From Streptomyces sp. NBC_01294 (GTDB lineage: Bacteria; Actinomycetota; Actinomycetes; Streptomycetales; Streptomycetaceae), in the NCBI RefSeq assembly GCF_035917235.1, contig NZ_CP108423.1:2483001-2547000 (forward strand): a stretch of DNA of 64,000 nucleotides. The letters run 5' to 3'. The translations under genes were made by a program, and so were the position numbers. The notes below the pieces were generated by a model. That model was not told where the DNA came from. It did no database searches and worked only from the letters and a program-made list of their open reading frames with translations. Positions 29,831 through 38,513 of the stretch are shown piece after piece. Numbering within the stretch: the first letter of the stretch is position 1; each line of letters begins with the position of its first letter.

Positions 29831-31057
29831 CTACTTGATCCACTCCGCCCACGGCATGTTCCAGCCGTTGAGGCCGTTGTCCGGGGCGATCTGCTTGTCC
29901 TTCGAGTTCTTCACGACGACCACGTCGCCGATCAGCGACTCGTTGAAGAACCAGGCCGCCGGGGCGCCCGGGTCGCCGCCGCCGCGCTGGTCGCGCAGGC
30001 CCACGCAGCCGTGGCTGACGTTCGCCGAGCCGAAGGTGCCCGAGGAGGCCCAGTAGTTGCCGTGGACGAAGGTGCCCGACTGCGACAGGCGCATGGCGTG
30101 CGGGACGTCGGCGATGTCGTACTCGCCGCCGAAGCCGACGGTCGCGCCGTTCATGCGCGTCACCTTGTACTTCTCGCTGATGACCATCTGCCCGTTGTAC
30201 GTGGTGGTCGACGGGGCGCCCGCGGTGATCGGGATGGTCTTGAGCACCTGGCCGTCACGGACGACCTGCATCTGCTTCTCGCTCGCGTCGACCGTGGAGA
30301 CCTGCGAGCGGCCGATGGTGAAGGTGACCGTACGGGTCTGCTTGCCGTAGACGCCCGGGCGGCCTTCGACACCGTCGAGGGAGAGCTTCACGGTGACCTT
30401 GGTGCCCGCGGCCCAGTAGTTCTCGGGGCGGAAGTCGAGGCGGTCGTTGCCGAACCAGTGGCCCTCGACCGGCACGGCCGGCTCGGCCGTCACGGTGATG
30501 GCCTTCTCGACGGCCTCGGGGTTGGTGATCCCCCGGGTGAAGTTGATCGAGACCGGCATCCCCACGCCGACCGTCGAACCGTCCTCGGGCGTGTAGTGGC
30601 CGATGAAGGTGTTCGTCGGGGTCAGGGTGGTGAAGCTGGTGTCCTTGGCGGACTCCCGGCCGGCCTCGTCCTTGGCGACCGCGTGCACCTTGTACTCGGT
30701 GGCCGAGGCCAGGTGGCGCAGCGGCTCCCAGCTCGCGCCGTCGTCGGCGAGCTTGCCCTCGACCGCATTGCCCTTGGTGTCGGCGACGGTCACCGTCGCG
30801 AGCTTGCCGCCGGCGCTCGTGATCTTCAGGACGCCACTGGTGGCGACCTCCTTGGCCCCGTCGTCGGGCTTGACGCTGACGACGGCCTTCGAGGCTTCGG
30901 TGCCGGTCTTGCCGCCACCCCCACCGTTGTCGCCGCCACTGCCGCTGCCGTTTCCGCCGCCACCGCCGCTGCAGGCGGTGGTGAACAGCAGGGCCGCCCC
31001 CAGCAGAAGGGCCGGCAGGCCGGTGCGGGCGCGCCCGCGTATCGGCTGCAGGTTCAC
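29831..31057 (-). CDS. L,D-transpeptidase lipoprotein with Ig-like domains
   Basis: Forms 3-3 peptidoglycan cross-links or anchors proteins outside the membrane. 408 residues: signal with lipobox FTTAC, a Gly/Ser/Asn-rich linker, two Ig-like domains (about 70-140 and 145-240), then the YkuD domain with FVHGNYW and the catalytic SHGCVGL. The layout matches mycobacterial LdtMt2-type enzymes. GTG at 31057 has GGGGAG at 7 bases and is preferred over ATG at 31072. A close paralogue is at 33276-34505. Confidence 0.92.
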   Translation of the reverse strand: MNLQPIRGRARTGLPALLLGAALLFTTACSGGGGGNGSGSGGDNGGGGGKTGTEASKAVVSVKPDDGAKEVATSGVLKITSAGGKLATVTVADTKGNAVEGKLADDGASWEPLRHLASATEYKVHAVAKDEAGRESAKDTSFTTLTPTNTFIGHYTPEDGSTVGVGMPVSINFTRGITNPEAVEKAITVTAEPAVPVEGHWFGNDRLDFRPENYWAAGTKVTVKLSLDGVEGRPGVYGKQTRTVTFTIGRSQVSTVDASEKQMQVVRDGQVLKTIPITAGAPSTTTYNGQMVISEKYKVTRMNGATVGFGGEYDIADVPHAMRLSQSGTFVHGNYWASSGTFGSANVSHGCVGLRDQRGGGDPGAPAAWFFNESLIGDVVVVKNSKDKQIAPDNGLNGWNMPWAEWIK

Positions 31058-31240
31058 TCGTGTTCTCCCCATGTCCCCCGCGCGCGGACAGTCGCGCGCA
31101 TGTCGACATGGAATCACACGGGAGGATCACGACGAGCTACGGTCTTGTCACCGTTCCGTCCCAAGTGCCGGAGAGGTCCCGGCACGGTGGCGGGGCCGGT
31201 GGAGCGGGTCGGGCGGGGCCGGTGGGGCGGGTCGGGCGGG

Positions 31241-31966
31241 TCAGTCCTCGGTGCCGGGCTTGGTGCCCCACACGTAGACGGCGTCACCCTTGGTCAGCAG
31301 GTTCCACAGGCGTTCCGCGTCCGGTTCGGCGAGGTTGACGCAGCCGGCGGAACCGCCGAGGCCGTAGAGGAATCCGCGGGTGCCGTGCAGGGCCTGTCCC
31401 CCGTCGAAGAACTGGGCGTACGGCATGGGGGCGTTGTCGTACAGCGTGGACTTGTGGTCCTTGCTGCGCCAGTACACCTCGTGCCAGCCGCGGCGGGTCT
31501 CCTGGGTGTCGCGGCCGGTGCGGATGGGCACGGGCGGGAAGAGGACGTCGTCGTCGCGCTGGACCCAGAGCAGCTGCCGGTCCATGTCCACGCAGGTGAC
31601 GCGGTGGGTGCGGACGGGGCAGTCGCCCGCGGCGTTGGGGTCCGAGCGAGCGGCCACGACGAGCATCGTGCGGAAGGTGGTCACGCCCGGGTAGCCGTCC
31701 GCGGGGGTGACGCGGTGCTTGCGCTGGAAGGCGCGGACCGCGTGGCAGTCCGCCGAGGACTGCACGCCGTCGACCGCCAGCCCCAGGTGGTCCTCCAGCT
31801 CCCTCTGGTAGGGGCCGGTGCCCGCCACGCACGCGCTCTCCGGCTCCGAGGCCGCCGGGGCAGCCGGGGCAGCCGCCGCGGGGGACGGGCTCACGAGCGC
31901 CAGGGCGAGCAGGGCGCCGAGGGCGGCCGTCCCGGCCAGGGGACCTGTCGCCTGACGTGTGGTCAT
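31241..31966 (-). CDS. Secreted L,D-transpeptidase (peptidoglycan-binding plus YkuD)
   Basis: 241-residue exported protein: signal peptide ending near PAAAAPA (about residue 33), a peptidoglycan-binding-like helical segment (YQRELEDHLGLAVDGVQSSADCHAVRAFQRKHRVTPADG), then a YkuD domain with LHGTRGF and the catalytic SAGCVNL. Several cysteines (near residues 46, 74, 117, 126) may form disulfides. Start ATG at 31966 has GAGGAGGAG. Sits between the two Ig-domain transpeptidases and next to the SpaA-like protein, in the same orientation. Confidence 0.88.
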   Translation of the reverse strand: MTTRQATGPLAGTAALGALLALALVSPSPAAAAPAAPAASEPESACVAGTGPYQRELEDHLGLAVDGVQSSADCHAVRAFQRKHRVTPADGYPGVTTFRTMLVVAARSDPNAAGDCPVRTHRVTCVDMDRQLLWVQRDDDVLFPPVPIRTGRDTQETRRGWHEVYWRSKDHKSTLYDNAPMPYAQFFDGGQALHGTRGFLYGLGGSAGCVNLAEPDAERLWNLLTKGDAVYVWGTKPGTED

Positions 31967-32066
31967 GTCGGCTCCTCCTCGGGCCCGCGAGCCGGGCCCT
32001 CGCGGCCCAGCCAACCGGGCGGGCCGGGCGTGGCGCCCGCGCGGATGCGCCGGCCGGGTGGGCGGG

Positions 32067-33122
32067 TCACTCCTCCGGCGCAGCGGAGAGCGGGGACCGG
32101 GCCCGGCGGGCGTCCTCGGCCCCGTCCTCGGCCCCGTCCTCGGCCCCGTCCTCGGCCCCGGCCTCATCCTCGGCCTCGCTCGCGTCCACGGCCCCGTCGG
32201 CCGCCCCGTCCTCCTCGGCCTCCTCCGCGTCCTCGTCCGTGCTCGGCGGCGGCGACGTGCGGTTGTCGCGCTTGTTGTAGAGGGTGACCACGAGCCGCTG
32301 GTCCGGGGTCTCTTCGTCCAGCCACCGCGGCCCGGTCACCGGCTCCTCCGGGAGGAGGTAGCCCTCGGGCACGTCCGTCTCGACGAGGTAGTACCAGCCG
32401 TCGGCGAGCCCGTCGAAGTCGCAGGCGCCGTCGGCGTCGGTGGCGCAGCCGGGCCTGACCAGGTGGTCGGCGTTGATGCCGCGAATCTGGAGCCCCGCGG
32501 TGCGGTTGGTCTCCCTCCAGAGTTCGAACACCGCGCCGTGCAGCGGCCCCTCGGTCTTCCAGTCCTTCTTCAGGACCCGCACCTCGCCGCTGTACTGCGC
32601 GCCCCGCCTCCGGTTCGTGACGTCGAGGACGATTCCCTCCTCGGCCTCGTCCGCGCCCAGGTCGAAGGCGGTGACCGCCTCGCCGGGCCGCTCGTAGCCG
32701 GCGGGGGCGACGGCCTCCAGCCAGTAGTACGTCTCGCCGACCGGCAGCGCCACGGTGCAGCTGCCCCGGGCGTCGCTCACGCAAACGGCGCCGTCGTGCT
32801 TCTCGTCGGCGCCCGCACCGCCGGTCTGGAGCCCGGCCTGGTCGTTGGTCTCCCGCCACAGCTCGAACCGGGCGCCGGGCAGGGGCGCCCCGGTGTCCCG
32901 GTCCGTGGTGCGCAGCACCACCGCGGCGCTGCCGGGCGGAGCCGGCCGCGGTGCGGCGGGCTGTTCGGCGGACGGTCCGGCGGACGGCACGACGGGCCGT
33001 ACGGAGGCCGGGGGCGCGGGAGGAGGCGCGTCCGTGCCCGCGCAGTGGGCCGGCGCCGCCGCGGCGAGCACCGTCGCGGCGGCGAGGCCGAGCGGCCACA
33101 CCCTTGCTGTCCTGGCTGCCAT
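32067..33122 (-). CDS. Secreted protein with two SpaA-like (prealbumin-like) domains
   Basis: 351 residues: signal peptide (to about residue 28), Pro/Ala/Ser linker to 65, two SpaA/Cna-B-like beta domains (about 68-185 and 190-305), and an acidic C-terminal tail. Both domains have the GARFELWRETN / GAVFELWRETN strand, the buried glutamate (YYWLEAVAPAGY, YYLVETDVPEGY) and the final asparagine (VTNRRRG, LYNKRDN) of isopeptide-forming domains. Only domain 2 has the expected lysine (RVLKKD); domain 1 has arginine. Each domain also has a C-x7-C pair. No LPxTG motif or membrane anchor follows the tail. Confidence 0.82.
   Translation of the reverse strand: MAARTARVWPLGLAAATVLAAAAPAHCAGTDAPPPAPPASVRPVVPSAGPSAEQPAAPRPAPPGSAAVVLRTTDRDTGAPLPGARFELWRETNDQAGLQTGGAGADEKHDGAVCVSDARGSCTVALPVGETYYWLEAVAPAGYERPGEAVTAFDLGADEAEEGIVLDVTNRRRGAQYSGEVRVLKKDWKTEGPLHGAVFELWRETNRTAGLQIRGINADHLVRPGCATDADGACDFDGLADGWYYLVETDVPEGYLLPEEPVTGPRWLDEETPDQRLVVTLYNKRDNRTSPPPSTDEDAEEAEEDGAADGAVDASEAEDEAGAEDGAEDGAEDGAEDARRARSPLSAAPEE
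32112..32163. repeat. 12-bp tandem repeat encoding an acidic tail
   Basis: Four copies of CCTCGGCCCCGT-type units on the plus strand, encoding the (GAED)n run near the C-terminus of the SpaA-like protein; copy number likely varies between strains. Confidence 0.85.
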
Positions 33123-33275
33123 GCCGCTCCGTCCGTCGCCCTGGGCTGGTCTGCTGCCCTGACAGGCTGGGGGGAGCCCCGTACGTCCGTGCGGGAGGAC
33201 ACTCGCCCGCTACGGCATTCCGGTCACACGAATCACCCGTCCGTGCGCAGGAGCCCGTACCCGTGGGCCGGATGC

Positions 33276-34505
33276 TCAGGCGATCGCGGAGCCCGCGACC
33301 CAGTCCGCCCAGGACATGTTCCAGCCGCCCAGCCCGTTGTCGGCGGCGACCGTCTTGTCCTGCGAGTTCACGACCTCCACCACGTCCCCGATCAGGGTCC
33401 GGTCGAAGAACCAGCCGGCGGGGGTGTCCGAGCCGCCGCCCTTGTCGTCGCGCAGCCCCACGCAGCCGTGGCTCACGTTGGTGGTGCCGAAGGTGTCGGG
33501 GCTGGACCAGTAGTTCCCGTGCAGGAAGGTCCCGGAGGAGGTGAGCCGCATGGCGTGCGGGACGTCGGGGATGTCGTACTCGCCGCCGAATCCGACGGTC
33601 TGGCCGTTCATGCGGGTGACGTCGAAGAGCTCCATCACCACCATCTTCCCGTTGTACGTGGTGGTCTTGGGCGCTCCGGCGCTGATCGGCACGGTCGACA
33701 GCAGCTCGCCGTCCCGGCGGACCTCCATGGTGTGCGCGGCCGCGTCCACCGTGGAGATCTGGGAGCGGCCGACGGTGAAGGTGATGCTCTTGTCCTGGAT
33801 GCCGTACGAGCCGGACGCGCCCTCGACGTCGCGCAGGTTCATCTTCACGGTGACCCGGGTGCCGGGCTTCCAGTACGCCTTGGGCCGGAAGTCGAGCCGC
33901 TCCTTGCCGAACCAGTGGCCGACGACCGGCACGGCGGGGTCGGAGGTGACGGTGATGGCCCGTTCGACTTCCGCGCGGCGCTCGATGGCGCGGCTGAACT
34001 TGAAGGAGACGATCATGCCGGTGCCGACGGTCGAGCGGTTCTCGGGCTTGAAGTAGCCGATGAAGCGCTCCTCGGGAACGTAGGTGGTGAAGGTGGTGTG
34101 CCGGGCCTGGCGGCGGTTGTGCCCGTCGAGGGCGACGGCGTCCACGGTGTACTTGGCCGCGAGGGCGAGCCGGCCGTGCTCCGGGTCGGGGCTCCAGCTG
34201 AGCCCGTCGGCGGCGATGGCGCCGGGGACCTGCTCCTGCTGGGCGTCCTCCACCTTGGTGACCACGACCCGCTCCAGCCGGCCCTCGGGCACGGTGACCG
34301 TCAGCCGTCCGTCGGCCTGGACCCCCTTGGCGTTGTCGTCGGGGGTGATGCGGATGGCGTCGTCCGGCGAGCGTGGTTTGCCGGGCAGCTGGATCTCGAC
34401 CGGGGACTTGCCGTCCTTGGTGCATCCGGCCAGGCCGCCCAGCAGGCCCGCCCATGCCGCCACGGCGGCCAAGCCCGCCCCTGCCCGCCTCGTCAGAAGT
34501 GTCAC
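33276..34505 (-). CDS. L,D-transpeptidase lipoprotein with Ig-like domains (second copy)
   Basis: 409-residue paralogue of the protein at 29831-31057: lipobox GLAGC, Ig-like domains (about 40-125 and 130-225), YkuD domain with FLHGNYW and catalytic SHGCVGL. Shared blocks include VGHWFGKERLDFRPKAYW and TVGFGGEYDIPDVPHAMRL. The GTG at 34505 has GGAGGGATC directly upstream. Divergent from glgX. Two such enzymes plus the YkuD protein make this a cell-wall cross-linking locus. Confidence 0.92.
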   Translation of the reverse strand: MTLLTRRAGAGLAAVAAWAGLLGGLAGCTKDGKSPVEIQLPGKPRSPDDAIRITPDDNAKGVQADGRLTVTVPEGRLERVVVTKVEDAQQEQVPGAIAADGLSWSPDPEHGRLALAAKYTVDAVALDGHNRRQARHTTFTTYVPEERFIGYFKPENRSTVGTGMIVSFKFSRAIERRAEVERAITVTSDPAVPVVGHWFGKERLDFRPKAYWKPGTRVTVKMNLRDVEGASGSYGIQDKSITFTVGRSQISTVDAAAHTMEVRRDGELLSTVPISAGAPKTTTYNGKMVVMELFDVTRMNGQTVGFGGEYDIPDVPHAMRLTSSGTFLHGNYWSSPDTFGTTNVSHGCVGLRDDKGGGSDTPAGWFFDRTLIGDVVEVVNSQDKTVAADNGLGGWNMSWADWVAGSAIA

Positions 34506-34679
34506 GATCCCTCCAACGACCGGGCCCCTCCGGGGGAAACGTGAGGGCGGGGCACGTTCCGGGCAGAACAGTCCGGGCAGAACAGTGTGAAGGACCAGAC
34601 GGGGGCGGGCCCAGGCCGGGACGCCGGGGCCGCACTCTCCCCTACCCCCGCCGGTACCGAGGAGCCGTGGAGGCGGGCA

Positions 34680-37022
34680 GTGTCGAGCGCAGCCGAGCAA
34701 GAGGCGGTGGAAGCCGTCAGCCATGCCGTCGAAGCGGTGCGGAGCGGCCATGCCGCCCCCGTACCGCACATCGACGGCCAACCGAACGGCCGATCGAACG
34801 GCCAACAGAACGGCCGGCCGAACGGCCAGGTCAAGGGCGCGGTGTTACGGGTACAGGCCCGCCCGGGGCCGGCGGTGTGGCCGGGGTCCTCGCATCCGCT
34901 GGGGGCCCGGTTCCACCACGGTCCGGACGGGACCGCGGGCACCAACTTCGCCTTGTGGGCGCAGGGCGCGGAGGCGGTGGAGGTGTGCCTGTTCGACGGG
35001 GACGGGTCCCCGGGCACGGAGACCCGCTGCTCCCTGACGGAGCTCACGCACGAGATCTGGCACGGCTTCGTGCCGGGCGTGCGCCCGGGGCAGCGGTACG
35101 GATTCCGGGTGCACGGCCGCTGGGACCCCTGGACGGGTGTGCGGCACAATCCGGCGAAGCTGCTGCTGGACCCGTACGCACGGGCCGTCGACGGCGACTT
35201 CACCCTGCCGCCGGAGGTGTACGGGCACGTCCGGGACTGGCCGCAGCAGTACATCGCGGACACCGTGCGCGACGACCGGGACTCCGCGCCGTTCGTCCCG
35301 AAGGGCGTGGTCGTCCACGATGACGACGACTGGGCGGACGACGTCCGGCCGAAGACCCCGTGGGCCGATTCGGTGATCTACGAGCTGCACGTGCGCGGCT
35401 TCACGATGCGCCATCCGGGTATTCCCGAGGAACTGCGCGGCACGTACGCGGGCCTCGCCCATCCGGCGGCGATCGAGCACCTGACGAAGCTGGGGGTCAC
35501 CGCGGTCGAGCTGCTGCCGGTGCACCAGTTCGCGCACGAGGACCACCTGCTGCGCCGGGGACTGCGCAACTACTGGGGCTACAACTCGGTCGGCTACTTC
35601 GCCCCGCACGCCGGGTACTCGTCGAGCGGTACGGCCGGGCAGCAGGTCGGGGAGTTCAAGCGGATGGTCCGGGCGCTGCACGCGGCGGGGATCGAGGTCA
35701 TCCTCGACGTGGTCTACAACCACACCGCCGAGGCGGGCGAGCTGGGTCCCACGCTGTCGCTGCGCGGGATCGACAACCGGGGCTACTACCGGCTCCAGTC
35801 CGACCAGCGCCGGTACGCCGACTACACCGGCTGCGGCAACACCCTGCACGCGGGGCGTCCGCACGTGCTGCGCCTCATCACGGACTCGCTGCGCTACTGG
35901 GTCACGGAGATGGGGGTGGACGGCTTCCGCTTCGACCTGGCGGCGGCGCTGGCCCGCTCGATGCACGACGTGGACATGCTGTCCCCGTTCCTCGCGGTGA
36001 TCGCCCAGGACCCGGTCCTGCGACGGGTCAAGCTGATCGCCGAGCCGTGGGACGTGGGCTCGGGCGGCTACCAGGTGGGGGCGTTCCCACCTCTGTGGAC
36101 GGAGTGGAACGACCGCTACCGGGATGCCGTACGGGACTTCTGGCGCGGTGCGCTGCCCGACGTACGGGATCTCGGGTACCGGCTGTCGGGGTCGAGCGAC
36201 CTGTACGCCTGGGGCGGGCGGCGCCCGTACGCCTCGGTGAACTTCGTGACCGCGCACGACGGCTTCACCCTGCGCGACCTGGTGTCCTACGAGCGCAAGC
36301 ACAACGAGGCGAACGGCGAGGAGGGCCGGGACGGGACCAATGACAACCGTTCGTGGAACTGCGGGGCGGAGGGCGAGAGCGACGACGCCCGGATCGGCGT
36401 GCTGCGCCGCCGCCAGCTGCGCAACCTCCTGACCACCCTGCTGCTGTCGACGGGGGTGCCGATGCTGGTGGCGGGCGACGAGTTCGGGCGCACGCAGGGC
36501 GGCAACAACAACGCGTACTGCCAGGACAACGAGACGGGGTGGGTGGACTGGTCGCTGCTGGAGGACCCGGCCTGGCAGTCGCTGTTCGCGCTGGCCTCCC
36601 GGCTGATCTCGCTGCGCCACGCGCATCCGGTGCTGCGCCGGCGGGCGTTCTTCTCGGGGCGGCCGCAGGGCGTGGACGGGCTGCGGGACCTGGCCTGGTT
36701 CACGCCGGCGGGCGTGGAGATGACCGAGCGGGACTGGTACGCGCCCGCGGCCGCGCTGGGGATGTACCTGTCGGGACGGGACATCCCGGGCCGTGACGAG
36801 CGGGGCCGGCAGGTGACGGACGACAGCTTCCTCGCGCTGCTGCACACCGGGGACCGGCCGGTGGCGTGGGTCCTGCCGGGGGCGCCGTGGGCCGAGACGT
36901 ACGAGGTCGTCCTGGACACCACCCTGGAGGCCCAGTCCGACGCTCCCCTCACCCGTCACCGCGGCGGGGAGACCCTGACCGTCCCGGCCCGCTCGGTCCT
37001 CCTGCTCCGGGTGGCCGGCTGA
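34680..37022 (+). CDS. glgX: Glycogen debranching enzyme GlgX
   Basis: Hydrolyses alpha-1,6 branches of limit-dextrin glycogen. 780 residues from GTG 34680, which has GGAGGCGGG at 6 bases and gives the SSAAEQEAV start; the frame is open to a GTG at 34587 with no ribosome-binding site. A low-complexity NG-repeat stretch (NGRSNGQQNGRPNGQ) precedes the CBM48 domain (from VWPGSSHPLGARF), then the GH13 barrel with nucleophile in DGFRFDLAAAL, acid/base in IAEPWDVG and third carboxylate in AHDGFTLRD. The alpha-glucan genes glgP and glgE are 20 kb further on. Confidence 0.95.
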   Translation: MSSAAEQEAVEAVSHAVEAVRSGHAAPVPHIDGQPNGRSNGQQNGRPNGQVKGAVLRVQARPGPAVWPGSSHPLGARFHHGPDGTAGTNFALWAQGAEAVEVCLFDGDGSPGTETRCSLTELTHEIWHGFVPGVRPGQRYGFRVHGRWDPWTGVRHNPAKLLLDPYARAVDGDFTLPPEVYGHVRDWPQQYIADTVRDDRDSAPFVPKGVVVHDDDDWADDVRPKTPWADSVIYELHVRGFTMRHPGIPEELRGTYAGLAHPAAIEHLTKLGVTAVELLPVHQFAHEDHLLRRGLRNYWGYNSVGYFAPHAGYSSSGTAGQQVGEFKRMVRALHAAGIEVILDVVYNHTAEAGELGPTLSLRGIDNRGYYRLQSDQRRYADYTGCGNTLHAGRPHVLRLITDSLRYWVTEMGVDGFRFDLAAALARSMHDVDMLSPFLAVIAQDPVLRRVKLIAEPWDVGSGGYQVGAFPPLWTEWNDRYRDAVRDFWRGALPDVRDLGYRLSGSSDLYAWGGRRPYASVNFVTAHDGFTLRDLVSYERKHNEANGEEGRDGTNDNRSWNCGAEGESDDARIGVLRRRQLRNLLTTLLLSTGVPMLVAGDEFGRTQGGNNNAYCQDNETGWVDWSLLEDPAWQSLFALASRLISLRHAHPVLRRRAFFSGRPQGVDGLRDLAWFTPAGVEMTERDWYAPAAALGMYLSGRDIPGRDERGRQVTDDSFLALLHTGDRPVAWVLPGAPWAETYEVVLDTTLEAQSDAPLTRHRGGETLTVPARSVLLLRVAG

Positions 37023-37174
37023 CGGGGCCGGCTCACCGGTCGGCCGACGGGGCCGACCGAGCCGACCGACCGGGCCGACCGGCGGGGGCCGGACCGTCAC
37101 GGACACGAAACCGACCCCCACGTTCGCCCTGCGATGATGTGTTCGATCGACATCGTCATCGAGGGGGTCCCTGC

Positions 37175-37903
37175 ATGGGCAGAGTCAATACCGCGCTGCA
37201 GGAACTGCGCGGGGCGCAGAAATCGGCGAAGGGGGTGTCGCTGTATTCGCGGTTCGTCAACCGGCCCGCCGGGCGCTACCTGGCCGCCGCTTCGTACGCG
37301 CTCGGGCTCACCCCGAATCAGGTGACGCTGGTCAGCGCCGCCTTCAGCTTCGCGGCCGTGGCCGCGGTCGCGCTGGCCGCGCCCTCGTGGGGGCTCGGGA
37401 TCGCGGTGTGGGCGGCCCTCGCCGTCGGGTTCGCCTTCGACTCCGCCGACGGGCAGCTGGCCCGGCTGCGCGGGGGCGGCAGCGCCGCGGGCGAGTGGCT
37501 CGACCACGTCGTGGACTGCGCCAAGCTCACCGCGCTGCACACCTGCGTGCTGATCGCCTTCTACCGCTTCCCCGCGGAGTACGGGATCGAAGGGGGCGCC
37601 GGCGGCTGGCTGCTGGTGCCGCTGGGCTTCCAGTTCGCCTCGGTCGTGACCTTCTTCGGCGGGCTGCTGACCGAGAAGCTCAAGCCCAAGCCCGCCCCGG
37701 GAAGCCCCGCTGCCGCGCCGTCGACCCTGCGCGCGGTGGCCTTGCTGCCCGTGGACTACGGGGTGTTCTGCCTGGTGTTCCTGCTGCTCGGCGGCGGAAA
37801 GCTGTTCGCCTGGGCGTACGCGGGACTGGGCGTGGTCGCCGGCCTCTTCCTGCTGGCGTTCCTCGCGAAGTGGTTCCGGGAGCTCAGCGCCGTTCCCCGG
37901 TGA
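37175..37903 (+). CDS. CDP-alcohol phosphatidyltransferase family membrane protein
   Basis: 242-residue membrane enzyme transferring a phosphoalcohol group from a CDP-linked donor. The motif D89-xx-D92-G93-xx-A96-R97-x8-G106-x3-D110-x3-D114 is complete (DSADGQLAR then GEWLDHVVD). About six hydrophobic helices follow the amphipathic N-terminus. ATG at 37175 has GAGGGGG. Its 3' end overlaps the converging cytidylyltransferase gene by 20 bases; such a pair can make and use a CDP-alcohol. Acceptor unknown. Confidence 0.9.
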   Translation: MGRVNTALQELRGAQKSAKGVSLYSRFVNRPAGRYLAAASYALGLTPNQVTLVSAAFSFAAVAAVALAAPSWGLGIAVWAALAVGFAFDSADGQLARLRGGGSAAGEWLDHVVDCAKLTALHTCVLIAFYRFPAEYGIEGGAGGWLLVPLGFQFASVVTFFGGLLTEKLKPKPAPGSPAAAPSTLRAVALLPVDYGVFCLVFLLLGGGKLFAWAYAGLGVVAGLFLLAFLAKWFRELSAVPR

Positions 37904-38372
37904 CCTGCCCCGGCAGCGCGGCGGGTTCCGCGAGCGCGTCCAGTGCCCGGCGCAGCTGGGTACTGGAGGTGTGCACGGTGTAGGGGAAGTAGATGACGTC
38001 GACGCCGTGGGCGGCGAAGTCCTTCTCCAGCTTGTCGCCCTTGGGGGTGCCCCGCCAGTCGTCGCCCTTGAAGATGACGTCGAAGCGGACCTGCTTCCAG
38101 GTCTCCACCTTGTCCGGGACCGTCTCGACGAAGGCGGCGTCCACGTACTTCACGCTGCGGACGATCTCCAGGCGCTCGACGAGCGGGATCATCGGGCGGC
38201 GCCCCTTGGCGAGTTCGGCCATCTCGTCGGACACCACTCCGGCGACGAGGTAGTCGCACTGGCTGCGGGCGTGCCGAAGGATGTTCAGATGTCCGATGTG
38301 GAACAGATCGTAGGCTCCCGGCGCATAGCCGACTCGATACGGTCTACGCGCAGGCGCGCCAAAGTCGGACAT
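37884..38372 (-). CDS. Cytidylyltransferase-like protein (TagD/CTP-type HxGH)
   Basis: 162-residue cytoplasmic nucleotidyltransferase with the GAYDLFHIGHLNILRHA nucleotide-binding motif, a LVERLEIVRSVKYVD stretch and FDVIFKGDDWRGTP, like glycerol-3-phosphate or phosphoethanolamine cytidylyltransferases. It would activate a phospho-alcohol with CTP, perhaps for the converging CDP-alcohol enzyme. ATG at 38372 has GGAG at 6 bases; the ATG at 38387 in frame is an alternative. Confidence 0.87.
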   Translation of the reverse strand: MSDFGAPARRPYRVGYAPGAYDLFHIGHLNILRHARSQCDYLVAGVVSDEMAELAKGRRPMIPLVERLEIVRSVKYVDAAFVETVPDKVETWKQVRFDVIFKGDDWRGTPKGDKLEKDFAAHGVDVIYFPYTVHTSSTQLRRALDALAEPAALPGQVTGERR

Positions 38373-38513
38373 GTCGTGCTCCGTCATCTGTTATCCCCAG
38401 CGGCCGCACCCCCCGGTGCAGCTGATTAGCAGACAATAGCGTGCACGTTCCGCAGCACGCGGGTGAACGAATAGGGTGACGTGCGCATCATCCAGGGGAA
38501 GAGGGGACGCTCG

